Below, in pieces: positions 1-10,828 of a DNA stretch of 64,000 nucleotides. The position numbers and the translations under genes were made by a program. The notes under the pieces are model-generated. The model was not told the DNA's origin and did not search any database. It was given only the letters and a program-made list of their open reading frames with translations. The stretch's first letter is position 1, and each line of letters starts with the position of its first letter. Where the stretch lies: positions 372,001-436,000 of the forward strand of contig JAIWZP010000011.1 in the NCBI GenBank assembly GCA_025201375.1. Direction: 5' to 3'. Origin of the DNA: Gongronella butleri. Its lineage: Eukaryota; Mucoromycota; Mucoromycetes; Mucorales; Cunninghamellaceae.

Positions 1-508
1 ATATGGCTGAAATTGGCGAGTACAAGTCGGTCTGTTCTTTTGAAATAGTGCGGAACGTGGAAGATCGCCTGTCACGTGGCGTCACGGTTGTTGGGCTCTG
101 AAACTGGTGTCAAAAGGTATCCTCCAGGAAGGGCGGCTCTTTGAGGTTGTCTTTTTTTGTTCGTACCCTCTTTGCTCGCTTTTCCCATTTTTTTCTTTTA
201 CTGCTGTTGTGCTATTTTGTCCCATTTATCATGAAAAGCGATAACGACATGGATCTCTTTGATCGTGCGGTGGCCTAATTTAACGATTGTAGCGCGTATG
301 GTGACGTGTTTTTGTCAAATTAGTCAAAATAGATGATACGTGTACTGCGCCTCTTCCGTTGAAACGGCGTCGCGCTAGGTCGAGTTCAGCCGCGCGTCAA
401 TCCAGACGCCGACCGTTGCCCCGCTCGATAAATCAGGGGCACTTTTGGTTTTTTTTTTTTTTCTTTCTTTTCTTTCTTTTTTCATTGTTCTCGTCTTTTT
501 TTTTTGCC
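1..508. other. upstream region of the first gene
   Basis: No coding region is supported here. The stretch ends in a T-rich leader just before the ATG at 509. An open frame does run in from 359, but its extra 50 residues are first Arg-rich and then an artefactual Phe run made by the T tract, so it is read as 5' untranslated sequence. Confidence 0.5.
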
Positions 509-1474
509 ATGTCCGAGCAAGATCTAAAGGACACGTTGCATGTTCCGCTGTCGACGAACCTTGGTGTTGTGAGCACGCACTACGAGGCGGCGCTGAGGCG
601 CATGTGCAGCGATCTGTTGCTCCACTACGACCTTTTTTTGGTGGTTCCTGGCGAAACAGTGCCTGTTCGGTGCCGTCTGCTGGAGGTGGAGGCGTACATG
701 AAGAGCAAGGCCGAGCACGGGCACGTTGACCCGTTTGTGCACGCGTTCGCGACGCAGTATCAGACGGGTTTGTGGCATTTCCATCGTGTGGGGGCGTCGG
801 GCTACCGCGGTGGGACGCGCAAGGGCCTGGATGTCACTTTTGGGCACGATGGCATGGCCGGCGGAGTGCTTATCCGCGCAATTGAGGTGCCGGACACTAG
901 TTTGAAAAAGAAAAGGACGACACAAGTTGCAGAAGCACGTATAATCGAGGGCCCGAGCCTTGTTGTAGATTACATTCTCCGCCAGCTGCGCCACGACTCG
1001 ATCAAGGACCTGGTGACGGCCCGTTTTGACAAGAAGGATGGCCACGGTGCGGCCTGGGACAAAAAGAGCGGCTTTTATCTTGCGCGGCAGCATGCACCAC
1101 GGCCAGAAACAGGCGTACAAGCAACGGCGCGCATTGGACTGGATATAAAACGGATGCCCACCGACGAGAAGAAGCTCATTGGCCTCTGGTACCTCAGCCG
1201 GAGCTATCGGTACGCGATGAAATGGAATCAATTGAAAAAAGGGCTCCATCTGTCCATGGTGAGCTCCGCGCGGCAACTCGGCACGCCAGGCACCAAAAAG
1301 CCCGCGTTTTTGACCAAGCATCTTGCCAAAGACGATCATGCGCTTGACGACGCATTGGCCGGAGCTATGATGCAAAGCATGCTCGAAATTCGCAAGCCAG
1401 AATTACAAGAACTCTTGTATATTCTCCAGGAAAACGAGGAAAAGCTGGCAAAGAGGATCAACGCCTCTCTTTAA
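509..1474 (+). CDS. methylpurine-DNA-glycosylase-fold protein
   Basis: Single-exon protein of 321 residues. The N-terminal half resembles the 3-methyladenine (alkyladenine) DNA glycosylase fold. It has LEVEAYM, matching the ETEAY motif that carries the catalytic Glu of that family, then DPFVHA, a GYRGGTRKGLDVTFG segment and VLIRAIE, matching the family's VLxRAxEP. Family knowledge would give base-excision activity on alkylated purines, but this is a diverged branch of mostly uncharacterised proteins, so enzyme activity is inference. The C-terminal part has many Lys and Leu, including a helical LQELLYILQENEEKL end. The ATG at 509 was chosen because the longer frame upstream translates a T-rich leader into a poly-Phe run. 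The gene faces the 3' end of the SIKE-type gene about 240 bp away. Confidence 0.75.
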   Translation: MSEQDLKDTLHVPLSTNLGVVSTHYEAALRRMCSDLLLHYDLFLVVPGETVPVRCRLLEVEAYMKSKAEHGHVDPFVHAFATQYQTGLWHFHRVGASGYRGGTRKGLDVTFGHDGMAGGVLIRAIEVPDTSLKKKRTTQVAEARIIEGPSLVVDYILRQLRHDSIKDLVTARFDKKDGHGAAWDKKSGFYLARQHAPRPETGVQATARIGLDIKRMPTDEKKLIGLWYLSRSYRYAMKWNQLKKGLHLSMVSSARQLGTPGTKKPAFLTKHLAKDDHALDDALAGAMMQSMLEIRKPELQELLYILQENEEKLAKRINASL

Positions 1475-1714
1475 CATCTGCTCTTCAGCATCTGAACGCG
1501 ACGCGTGCGCACACACTTTTTTTATTCTCAGTAAGAATCAATAGATAGCGTTTATTTTGGCAAATCATAGCAAAAAATGATAAAAAAAAAAAAAAGGAGA
1601 GCAGCAGAGACGAGACACAAATTAGCAACAGGGCAAAAAGAGGTATATGAGCAAATGAATGATATCGAAAGGGAGGAGACTGGGATAAAAATAAAAACAG
1701 GGGGGGGAAGCGGG

Positions 1715-2780
1715 CTACGCGTCGCGGAAATACTCGTCAACGACGCGACTCGTCGCTTTTGCGATTTGCACGGGTTGTTGCTTGCTGGAGGTTGGTATGG
1801 GCGGGGATGGTGGCAGCGGCTGCTGCTGTTTCTGCTGTGCAATGCGCAGGAGCTCACGCAGACCCTGATTTTCGATGGTCAGCTGATGCAGGCGATCGTT
1901 TGGAGTGGCATCGGTGTCCTGATTGTAAACGGCGCGTAACGATTCGGATAGCTTGACGAGCTGAGATTGTAGCAGGGTGTTTTCCATGAACAAGGATGCC
2001 GTGATGTCCTAAAAAAGGAAAAAACGAGAAGAAAGGGAGGTGAATAAGGAGGAAATGATGCTTTTTTGTCGCGCTACGCTTGCAAGTGCACCTTGTTGTG
2101 GAGATGGCTTTACCTTTTCAGCGTTCAATAGGGCCTCGTACTCTCGCTGCAGCTGCAATTGGCCCTCATAAGAGGTCATCTGCATTGATAAACATTAAAA
2201 TTAGAAAAAAAACAGCAACATCAGTCAACATGCCCAATAAAAAAGAGGAAACGCGTACCGCGTAGGCGCGCAATTTGCTTGCAACGAGCTCCAAACTTGA
2301 CTCGTAATCCTTGACGAGCAGCTGTAGCTCGCGACACTCGTTTTCTAATTCCTTGTTTCTTAGCATGGTCAGGTGATGTGCGTCTAGCAGTTTGATGTGA
2401 TTGGAGACGAGGGTCGAGGAGGCGTGGTCATCGGTGCTTGCGAGGTTTTCAGGCACAAGCTCGGGTATCAAGTCGTCAGCATCGAAATCTACGCAATTGC
2501 GTGCAAAAAAAAAGCGTCAATGACCTTTCAATTGCCATTGAATAGGTGTTTTGGTGTACCTAGCGTGTCTTTTGCCTGCAAGCCATTCGACTAGGATAAA
2601 AAAAAGAGTGAATGGGGGTGGAAATGGGGTGTGTGGAGTTGGCTTTGAGCGACTTTGTACCTCATAGTCGTCCATCTGGGCTTTGAGTGCATTGACAAAC
2701 GACTGGTTGGATTGGCCCTGCAATGATAATTCATTGGTGAGGTCTAGCAGACGCTGTAATATCAGGTCGTCGTCTGTCAT
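1715..2780 (-). CDS. SIKE/FGFR1OP2-family coiled-coil protein (STRIPAK subunit)
   Basis: Five exons read on the minus strand: 2780-2661, 2590-2560, 2488-2259, 2179-2114 and 2008-1715, giving 246 residues. All junctions are GT/AG and the frame closes exactly. The protein is almost entirely predicted coiled coil. Two blocks match SIKE1/FGFR1OP2: SLELVASKLRAYA (family LELIMSKYREQM) and ENQGLRELLRIAQQ (family ENKGLREILQIT). Length also fits (207-253 in animals). Family members are small subunits of the striatin-PP2A STRIPAK complex, which in fungi controls cell fusion and development. The C-terminus after the second block is Pro/Gln-rich. The start ATG at 2780 lies 187 bp from the start of the divergent CLASP gene. 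Confidence 0.82.
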
Positions 2781-2967
2781 AAAGGATGGAGAAGAGCAAA
2801 AGAATAAAAAAAAGACCTGTAAAAAAAAAAGGAGACGGAAAAACTGAGAAAAAGTCTCCTTTTTTTGTACAACAGGCGGTGTTTCAATTTGAATAAAAGC
2901 GTGTGTTCCTCACGATAGACGATTGTTTGTTGCTCTTTTTCGCTTTCCGTTGCCCGCGCGTCTCACC
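2781..2967. promoter_or_regulatory. shared divergent promoter (SIKE-type / CLASP-type genes)
   Basis: The 187 bp between two head-to-head start codons must hold both promoters and both leaders. It contains A- and T-runs and no clear TATA box. Confidence 0.45.
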
Positions 2968-4643
2968 ATGGTGCTTAAAAAGAGTCTGTATCCAAAAAAG
3001 AGCATCCAGGTAGCCATGAAAAAGATGCTTGTCGCGTCCATGCGCTTATTTTTTTATGTAGATCACGTCCAAGGCGGACATGGACAGAGAAATGAAGCGA
3101 ATTGTCGCTTTATTCGCGGCTCACAAGGAAAGCGAGGACACCTGGGAGTGTTTTGACCTTGCCCTGAAGAATATTAAGCAATGGACTGCCGGCGACAAGA
3201 TATATCAATACCAAGGCTTCATTGAACACATCAAATCGCTTGAAAAACCGCTCATTGCATCGGTAAACGCGCCAAACAAAACCCAGTCGCGTGTTTTTTT
3301 TTATTTTTATTGCTGACGCGCTCTTTTTTTTTCGTTTTTTTTTCTTTAGCTCTCGAGCGAGCGCACGCGTCTGTCGACGTCGGCACACGATTTGCTGCTG
3401 GCGATGGCCAAAGCACTGCAGCGCAAGTACGAGCCATTGCACGACGTGTTTCTTCCTACGCTTGTGCGGCTTTTTGCGCGGACAAACAAGGTGCACGCGC
3501 GTCACACGCTGACGTGCGTTAAAAAGATCATTGAACACAGCAAGTTGCCGCGCACGATCCGCACCATGTGCCTGCACCTTGGAAACAACAAGAACAAGGC
3601 TGTGCGCCACGCCATCATCGAATGTGTCAATGTCGTCATCCAGGTCAATGCCAATGCCGACTTGCGCAAATACATTGACGATCTCGAGGTCGCCATCAAT
3701 ACCACCGCCATGGATCCTTCCCCAGATGTCCGCTCCAGTATCCGACAGTGCTACAAGCTGTATAGCCAGCGCTTCCCGGACCGCGCCTCCACGTAAATAA
3801 GGGGAAAAAAAAAGGAAGCTCAGAGCGACGCGACGCAACGCGACACGACGTATCACATTTTTACTTTGTATTTTTTTTCTCATTTTTCTCGTTTTTCTGG
3901 TTTTTTTTTCTCATAGGTTTGCGGCGTCACTATCCACAGACACATGTAAATACCTGCAGATTGCGTCCAGGCACAAGCCGGCAGCACCTATACGCGGTAT
4001 GAGCAGCAGCAGGAGCACAAGCACCACGACTAGCAGCAAACCCGGGCAAAGTGCGTCGCGTGCCGGCATGGGATCGCGTTTCAACAGCGTGTCACGCGTC
4101 AAGCGACCAGTGACACCTGTGGCCGATGGGGCAAGCACATCTGCATCTTCTGGAGCACTCAAATCCTCTGTATCCAGCACTCAAAAGCGTGTTTTGCCCG
4201 CAATTGCGCCATCAAGATCGTCCTCGGGCCCAAAATCCACGGCGACACCCCCGGCACAACCCTCACGGCTGCCCGCAAAGGCGCCATCCTCATACCTTGC
4301 GCCAACAACAGCATCCTCCGCCAAAATCACGCACCCATCGCCGAGCCTTTCGTCGCCGGCGCCCACCACGAACTTGCCGGCCAAGTACATTGGCGACGGC
4401 ACGCCCAAGAAGCGCCTGGACATCGATTTCCGTCTCAAGAGACCCGTCCTGCTGCACGGGATGCCCGCACCACGCATCAAGAAAAAGGCATCGTCGCCAA
4501 ATGCCCCAAACAAGCGCAAACAACCGGACACCCCGCTAAATGAAGAAGATATCAACCAAAAGAAATTCAAAGACGACAATTCAACGCGTAAGGCGGCTAC
4601 AAAGAGCGAGAGTGAAAAAACTGGTGATATAGCGCTTTTTTGA
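2968..4643 (+). CDS. CLASP/Stu1-type microtubule-binding protein, single TOG domain
   Basis: Four exons: 2968-3009, 3062-3262, 3350-3792 and 3917-4643, giving 470 residues. After a short basic start, residues about 15-230 form HEAT-like helices of the CLASP N-terminal (TOG) type. Examples are the EDTWECFDLALKNI helix, a KPLIAS/LSSERTRLSTSAHDLL turn matching the family's pL..qL.D.RS.v pattern, and LVRLFARTNKVH followed by CVKKIIEH. The rest is a Ser/Pro/Lys-rich, very basic tail with SRFNSVSRVKRP, the type of region that binds the microtubule lattice. CLASP proteins stabilise spindle and cytoplasmic microtubules. Only one TOG domain is seen, so it is shorter than yeast Stu1. The splice into exon 4 is phase 2 and restores frame. 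The last exon might be spliced once more near 4590-4670, which would change only the final residues. Confidence 0.8.
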
Positions 4644-4972
4644 CTTTTTTTTTTGGTTTTTTTTTCGGTTTTAGCAACATGACGTCGCGATCAATGCCTT
4701 TTCACCTTGTTGATTAGTTGCTCTCTATATTTAACACCTTCTATGGTTATAAAGGCACGAATTGGACCTATTGTGTTGTCCATGTCGGTGATCGATGCGC
4801 TCGTGGCAGCTCCGTGTTTGAGATTCAGGTGCAAACGGCCCCTTTCTCCCTGTCACGGCCCTTTTTTTTTTTTGAAGGAAAAAAGAGAAAGAGAGAGAGA
4901 TGGTGGGGGATGCGCAAAAAGACAAAGGTGGGAGGAGCAATTCCCGATTTTTTAAGAAGATCAAGAAAGTTC

Positions 4973-5047
<75 letters not shown>

Positions 5048-6102
5048 TGATACTTGGTGCTGGTTGCCTACGTAAGGGGCGGAGGTAACGTGGAAGAGGG
5101 GCGCATCGACCAAGAATGCCTTGGATCATAATGAAAAATGCTCGATCTCAGCGCGCGCGCGCGCGCTTCTATTGCGAATTTGGGAAGTCCGAGAGCTTGC
5201 TCTATGACAGCTCTGGTCGACAACCCGCACTTGGGCCGCACGTGCCAAATTCAATGAAAAAAAGGGTCTAGCAGCGCACTCATGGGAAGAAAGAGGAGGG
5301 GGGGAACCAGGAGAGACATGAAAGGGGAGAGGGAAGGATACACTCCCGTGTCTTGTTTTTGCCACCCCTTTTTTTTCTTGGCCAAAAAGAGAATTTTCGC
5401 CATTTGGTGCAACCATGTTGACAACCGGCGTGGATGTGGATTGGCCCAAAACCCGCCAATTCATGCAGATCATGAATCATGCATGTTGATCAGTCCAGGA
5501 TAAAAAAAAAGAGAGAGAGAGAGAGTACAAGCACACCAATGAAGCAGCCAAGCAAAAAAAGACGCGTCTTTGGTCTTGAAAAGAGCCGTGAAAGATGCAC
5601 GATGTTATGATTAATCACCAATAAATTGATTTTATCGAATTGCAAAAGCGTGAGCGCGTGTGTCGAGACGCGCAAAGCGCACCCTTTCGTCCCCCCTTGT
5701 TTTTTTTCTGCTTGTTCAAGGAGTTCTCCTTTATTATTATCTATTGTCCTTGCTCACTTTTTTTTTTCCTGTGCCTCCTTGCCCTTTCACATTCCAAAAC
5801 GACACGGCGCCGCCCTGACCACATAAAAAAAAAACCTCCTCCGTGGATCTCTGCCCTCTTTTTCTTTTCTCTTTGTATATAATTTGCCTTTTTTTTTTCC
5901 AAAACCCACTGCCCTTTTTTTCTCTTTTGTATGTCTTTTATGTATTAATTTTTCTTTTTCTTTGTGCCGTCCTATATACCATCCCCATTCTCTCTATCTT
6001 TTTTTTCCTCCAATTGCCTCTTTTTTTTTGTTCTTTTAGTGCCTTTTTCCCCTCCCATTTGTATCTTTTTTGTTTTGTACCCATACTTTCAGCTCCTCAA
6101 CA
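4644..6102. other. intergenic; T-rich leader of the homeobox gene
   Basis: No protein-coding signal was found. The left part holds a 71-base T run, a GC dinucleotide run near 5152-5167 and a GA run near 5510-5525. From about 5690 to 6102 the sequence becomes strongly pyrimidine-rich, as do the leaders of other genes here, and is probably promoter plus 5' untranslated region of the homeobox gene. Confidence 0.5.
4974..5044 (+). repeat. 71-base poly-T tract
   Basis: Uninterrupted run of T, the longest homopolymer in the window. It lies 330 bp past the CLASP stop codon. No retroelement sequence is visible next to it. Confidence 0.95.
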
Positions 6103-7290
6103 ATGAACGACAAGCCGCTTTCTCTGGATGATCAAGTCCTTTCTGGGTACCCGATCTATTTTGAGAACGAGTACATGGACGAGATGGCCAAGATGCATGA
6201 TGATACGCTTGCGACGCCGAGCATTAGCTCGTCGAGCTCGACATGTTCGCCGTCCGAGCATATGCAGTCTTGCCACTCGGCGCCATCGTCGTCAATGCAG
6301 CAGCAGCCTGTGCAAAAGGACTTTATGCCCACGTTTTACAATCCATTCGAGACAAAGCACCGCCGACGCACGTCGCGCGCGCAATTCAAGATCCTGGAGA
6401 CGTCGTTCCACGAGAATGCCAAGCCCAATGCCACCATGAGGCGCTGGCTTGCGCAAAAGCTCGGCATGAGTCCTCGTAGCGTCCAAGTCTGGTTCCAAAA
6501 TCGCCGTGCAAAGGCAAAGATGCAATTGAAAAAATCACCCTCCACCACCTTCCGCTCCTCCCCTTCATCCAATTTCTCAAATTCGTCCTCCTCATCCTCG
6601 TCTTCTTCCTCGCAATCCTCCACCGCCCTGTTTTATGGCAGGTCGCCGTCTCCCATGCCCTGCGATCCTTTCCAATCGCATGTTGCGCCGACTGACGCGC
6701 TTCAACAACCACTTTTACCCACCGCCACGCCCGAACTTACTGCCGTGGCTGCTGCCGTGGTGGCAACGGCCGCCAATGGCGATTCGCATCCATCTATGGG
6801 CGCGTCGTCATCTCCCATGCACCCGCCATTGTCCCTGGCAACACCCCCTTCCTTTTCAGATCCCTGGCAGATGCCATTGGGTGCTTGCGCTGTGCCATGC
6901 TCCTGTCCAAATTATGCCCTCGTGCCCACGAATTCATTGCCGGGCTCGCCATGCTCAAACATGACCTCGCCCACTATCGATCTTCTTTCCCCCGTCTCGT
7001 ACCCGTCTCCTCCATGGCATTGCCAACAACAACAACAACAACCGCAGCACCAGCAGCAACAGACTCCAATGGACACGTCGTCGCTCTGGATGCCAAATTC
7101 CATTGATTCCACATCGTCATCGCCTGAAAACACCTATTGGTATTCGCCAATGGATGTCCGTCGCGCTTCAACCCCTCTCTTAGAGGCCTCCATCACCGAA
7201 AAAGACGCGTTTCGACGCCTCTCCGAGCCCGTCTTTGATTTGCACGCCTCTATGTTCATAGACTCATCCCTCACTCCTTGTTTTATATAA
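6103..7290 (+). CDS. homeodomain transcription factor
   Basis: Intronless, 395 residues. A typical 60-residue homeodomain lies at about 85-144. It starts KHRRRTSRAQFKILE, and its third helix contains WFQNRRAKAK (WFQNRR at 130-135), the DNA-contacting signature. It is a 60-residue (non-TALE) domain, broadly like fungal Pho2-type factors. The flanks are low-complexity: Ser runs at about 40-65 and 145-175, Pro/Ser-rich middle, and a Gln run near 310. Such regions are usually disordered activation segments. A conserved-looking C-terminus has RRASTPLLEASITEKDAFRRLSEPVFD. The ATG at 6103 is preferred over an in-frame TTG at 6070 because the upstream codons lie in the T-rich leader. Target genes are unknown. 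Confidence 0.88.
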   Translation: MNDKPLSLDDQVLSGYPIYFENEYMDEMAKMHDDTLATPSISSSSSTCSPSEHMQSCHSAPSSSMQQQPVQKDFMPTFYNPFETKHRRRTSRAQFKILETSFHENAKPNATMRRWLAQKLGMSPRSVQVWFQNRRAKAKMQLKKSPSTTFRSSPSSNFSNSSSSSSSSSSQSSTALFYGRSPSPMPCDPFQSHVAPTDALQQPLLPTATPELTAVAAAVVATAANGDSHPSMGASSSPMHPPLSLATPPSFSDPWQMPLGACAVPCSCPNYALVPTNSLPGSPCSNMTSPTIDLLSPVSYPSPPWHCQQQQQQPQHQQQQTPMDTSSLWMPNSIDSTSSSPENTYWYSPMDVRRASTPLLEASITEKDAFRRLSEPVFDLHASMFIDSSLTPCFI

Positions 7291-7870
7291 GATCGCCCCC
7301 CCCCTTTCTCGCCTCCCCCCCCCAGACCCACTCCTTTTCCCTTGCATTCCTCTCTCCCTTTTTTTTTTCTTCTCTTTGTTCAGATCATTCCTCTCTCGAC
7401 CTTTTTTTTCCTCTATTTCTCTCTGTCCATCACTTGCTCACGCTATTCTATTATTTTCTCTCTCTCTTTCTTTCTGTCTCTCTTGTGGCCCTATGCTATG
7501 ATAAAATTATCCTCATATTTGCATGCTTTTCAATCCCCCCCTCCCTTGCCCATCCCCCCTTATTTCGTCGCAATTTCCCTTTTTCCCTCTTTTTCCCCTC
7601 TCGCCATCCTTTTTACATCTTGTCTCCTCCCCCCCCTCCGTGCTCCTGCACCTCTCTATTTTTTTTTTTACGAGCGCCCCATCATACTGCATATGCCACC
7701 CTAATCTTACTGCCTCTTTTTTTCTATGAAAGATTCCCCTTTTAGCCCCCAAAAAACACCAAATCATAGCTATTTAATGCCAATATCATCATACCTTGTA
7801 CCTGACATCATGGAGATGGACCTTTTTATATTTTTTTAATTTTGTTAATATCAAAAAATTAAAAATGAGC
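7291..7870. other. convergent 3' region
   Basis: Tail-to-tail spacer between the homeobox gene and the helicase gene. It is almost pure C/T on the plus strand to about 7740, then AT-rich. Long open frames here are shadows of the pyrimidine bias. Confidence 0.5.
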
Positions 7871-9982
7871 TTAAAAATAGAGATCCGGTGGCGTCCAAGT
7901 CGTGTTTTTTGGTGTGATGCGCGGCGGCAGGATAAAAGGAGGGGGAATGGACTGGTGCGCGGGCCAATTGGGTATCTGAGACGCGTCTTGGTGGAAAGGG
8001 ACGCTTGGTGGCGGTGGTGGTGGTGCCTGTGGCCTCCGTGACGCGCTTGGACGTGTTGTCGCCTGCATTGGGGCTGGTGTGCGCAATGGTGGTGTCTTTG
8101 GCGCGGCACTCGTGGATGAATTCGCTTCGTTGGTTATTGGCACGGATGTAGGCGCTTGCGTCTTTTGTTTCTTGGTGCGGAATGTCATGGGCGCGTCCTG
8201 GTTTCATGAAAAAAAAAGGTAAAAATAAGCGCCAATGCATTCAAAAAGCAAGATTTTCTCCCTACTTCGCGCTTTGATCGCTTAGTCAGGTGCTTCTTTA
8301 ACTTGGACGACTCCTTGGTATCCAATGCCTTGGTGTAAGTGCCATAGGTCATTTGATCTGCATCGAAAATAGGAGAGAGACGGCGTCAGAATGGGAAATC
8401 CGAGAGTGCTTTCCTCCATTTTGCTTTTGTCTACCTGGGAGCGGGTCGATGGTGATGCCCTGGTCCTCCAATCCCTGGACAAATGCGCGGTCTTCTGGCG
8501 TAGCCACATAATTGACGGCAATGCCAGACGTGCCATAGCGCCCAGAGCGGCCAATGCGATGCAGGTACGTCTCGGTGTCACGCGGAAAGTCCACATTGAC
8601 AACCAGGTTCACGCGATCAATGTCAATGCCACGCGCAATCTGCAAAAAAAAAAAAGAGAGAATTTAAAAAAAAAAAAAAAAAAAACCGCGTGCACTTCAC
8701 ACTTTTTTCTCCTTTTTCTCCAATGATCTTACCAAATCACTGCAGACCAGCACACGCAGGTTGAATTTACGCATCTCTTGCATGACCTCGAGTCGTTTCT
8801 CCTGCGTCAGGCCAGCACTGATGTGTCCGGCCTTCCAGCCCATCCTTGTCAGCCATGCTGCTAATTCGCGTGATCTAAAGGGGGGACCATCCAAGCTGTC
8901 AATCGCCTTGTCTTTGTTTTTCTCGCTCTTTTTTTTCTACCTGGAGAAACTGTTCAGAAACACCATGCATTGATAAAATTCCACCTTGGAAAGCAAGTCG
9001 GCCACGGCCTCGAATTTTGCCTTGTAAATCTTCATGTTTCGCAAAAATGGTTGCTCCTCCGCTGACACGTCGACATCCAGCACCACCTGGTATTGGCGCA
9101 CCTCTACACAAGAAACAATTGAGCCATCCAGGACGCGTCGATTTTTGCTTTTTCTTGTTTTTTTCCTTACCATCCAAGGTGGGCACTGCATTTGTCATCT
9201 TGACAATGTGTGGCTGGATCACGAATTCCTTGAGTGAGTCCATGAGCTCATCGGTGAAGGTGGCAGAGAACGCGACAGATTGTTTCTTGGAGGGAAGATG
9301 CCGATAAATGTATCTAAAATGAAAAAAAAAACGAGGCATTGAGGCGTCGAATCGCGTGCCAAGGTGGGGAGGTTTACTTGATCTGCGGGCAAAACACGTC
9401 GGACATGAGTTTGTCGGCCTCGTCCATGACAAAGAGCTTGATCGCTTGCGTCGGCAGCTTTTGCATTTCGAGCAGGGACATGAGGCGCCCTGGCGTGCCA
9501 ATGAGCACCTGGCACCGACCGAGGCGCTGGAGATCCGCCTGCATGGGCATCCCGCCGATAAGCGCGCCACATTGGAAATCAGGCACGCATTGGCCCAAAT
9601 TTTGCACAACGTCGCGGATCTGCACAGCAATTTCACGCGTCGGCGCAACAATCAGCACCTAAATTCCCCCAAGGAAAACAAATGAGGAATTGAATTCACT
9701 TGTCGCCTATTTTCTTAACCATTGGGGCCATACCTGTGGCTGTCGCAGCGACGGCTGGATGGCCTCGAGGGCAATGACGCCAAAAACGACGGTCTTACCC
9801 GTGCCGGACTTGGCCTGCGCAATAAGGTCGACGCCTAGTCGGCCCAGAGGGATCGCCTTTAGCTGAATAGGCGATGGGCGAGCGTAGCCCGCCTTTTCCA
9901 GACCAAGGAGAATGTGCTTGTTATAGACGAGCGTCGAAAAATCGATATCCTCGTCTATTTGCACATCAGCGGACCGGTTCAT
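7871..9982 (-). CDS. DDX20/Gemin3-like DEAD-box RNA helicase
   Basis: Eight exons on the minus strand: 9982-9734, 9658-9378, 9313-9171, 9103-8941, 8874-8733, 8639-8435, 8357-8266 and 8197-7871, giving 533 residues. All SF2 motifs are present: Q motif PSPIQ (36-40), Walker A AKSGTGKT (57-64), PTRE (89-92), TPGR (138-141), DEAD (162-165), SAT (193-195), ARGID (328-332) and HRIGRSGR (353-360). [20 protein letters not shown] closely resembles the DDX20 start ([20 protein letters not shown]), and [10 protein letters not shown] plus the [11 protein letters not shown] block also match. DDX20 acts in the SMN complex that builds snRNPs. The animal protein has a much longer C-terminal tail; here it is about 110 residues, Pro-rich and lacking recognisable domains. 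Bud20 lies divergently 190 bp away. Confidence 0.87.
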
Positions 9983-10172
9983 ACGTGACAAAAGAAAGCA
10001 AAAAGGAAACGAGAGAACGAAAAAAAAAAAAAAAAAAAAAGGGCGATTGGGCCTTTCATCCGCAGCTCTCTTTTTTTAATGGGACAAAGTGGCTGAAGTC
10101 CGACGCAATTCCTTTTTCTTTCTCCAAACCCTTTTTTTTTTTTTTTTTTTTACTCTTTAGATCCTTAACAAT
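9983..10172. promoter_or_regulatory. shared divergent promoter (helicase / Bud20)
   Basis: Only 190 bp separate the two start codons. There are poly-A and poly-T runs. A TTTAG at 10156-10160 just before the Bud20 ATG could be the acceptor of a leader intron. Confidence 0.4.
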
Positions 10173-10828
10173 ATGGGAAGGTACGTCTTTTTCGAGCGAC
10201 AGGCACTGCCGGGGGACGTGCAATGTGCCGTTGAATGGCATTTTTTGTGTTTTTTATAGTTTTATGCTAAAAATCACATTTGTTTCTAGACTTGCCCGGA
10301 AACGTATGCACAATAACAAGCGCGAGATCTATCGCAAGTCCCGGACACGCAACTACAAGCGTGATCTCGATCAAATTCACGACGACGTCAAGCCTGAAAA
10401 TGCATCCAAATTGCAAAAACAAGAAATTGATACCGACTTGCCTGGTTTGGCGCAACACTACTGCGTCGAGTGCGCGTAAGTTGACGCCGAAAGAGCAAGA
10501 GCAGTCTGAGCCAGGTGAAAATCGGGGGGTCAGCGACTCAATTCCTCTCGTTTTTTTCAAAATAGTCGCTATTTCATTGACGAAGCCGCCAAGGATGTGC
10601 ACTTGAAGGGCAAGCTGCACAAGCGAAGGGTCAAGCTGCTCAAAGAGGAGCCATATACACAGGCTGAGGTAAGTAGATGACATGACAAAAGAAGGGGAAC
10701 GTCAATTTGACCTTTTTTTTCCTTCTGCATATGCACAGGCAGACGCCGCGGCAGGCTTGGGCAAGACCGACAATGGTAAGCCTGGCGGCCGTGTTTTGAC
10801 CAATTTGGACGTCGAGATGGCCGATTAG
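10173..10828 (+). CDS. BUD20: Bud20/ZNF593-type zinc finger protein, pre-60S export factor
   Basis: Four exons: 10173-10180 (only eight bases, MGR), 10290-10475, 10566-10668 and 10739-10828, giving 128 residues, the normal family size. The basic N-terminus [19 protein letters not shown] is the family signature. A single C2H2 finger follows with ligands C61, C64, H77 and H83 in [11 protein letters not shown]...[10 protein letters not shown]. After that comes [17 protein letters not shown], the conserved tail motif. Family members ride late nuclear pre-60S ribosomes and help them through the nuclear pore. The tiny first exon was set by matching MGR to the family start and by a clear GTACGT donor. 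Confidence 0.93.

Noticed and set aside
359..508. N-terminal extension of the first protein
   Set aside because: It reads an Arg-rich segment and then a poly-Phe run from a T-rich leader; the family-like protein starts at 509.
524..1375. 283-codon minus-strand open frame opposite the glycosylase-like gene
   Set aside because: It is a shadow of the plus-strand gene, with no family motif of its own.
3110..3883. 257-codon minus-strand open frame opposite the CLASP exons
   Set aside because: It runs through introns and Lys runs; the plus strand carries the TOG-domain motifs.
4718..5129. Frames with long Phe or Lys runs
   Set aside because: Direct translation of the 71-base T tract.
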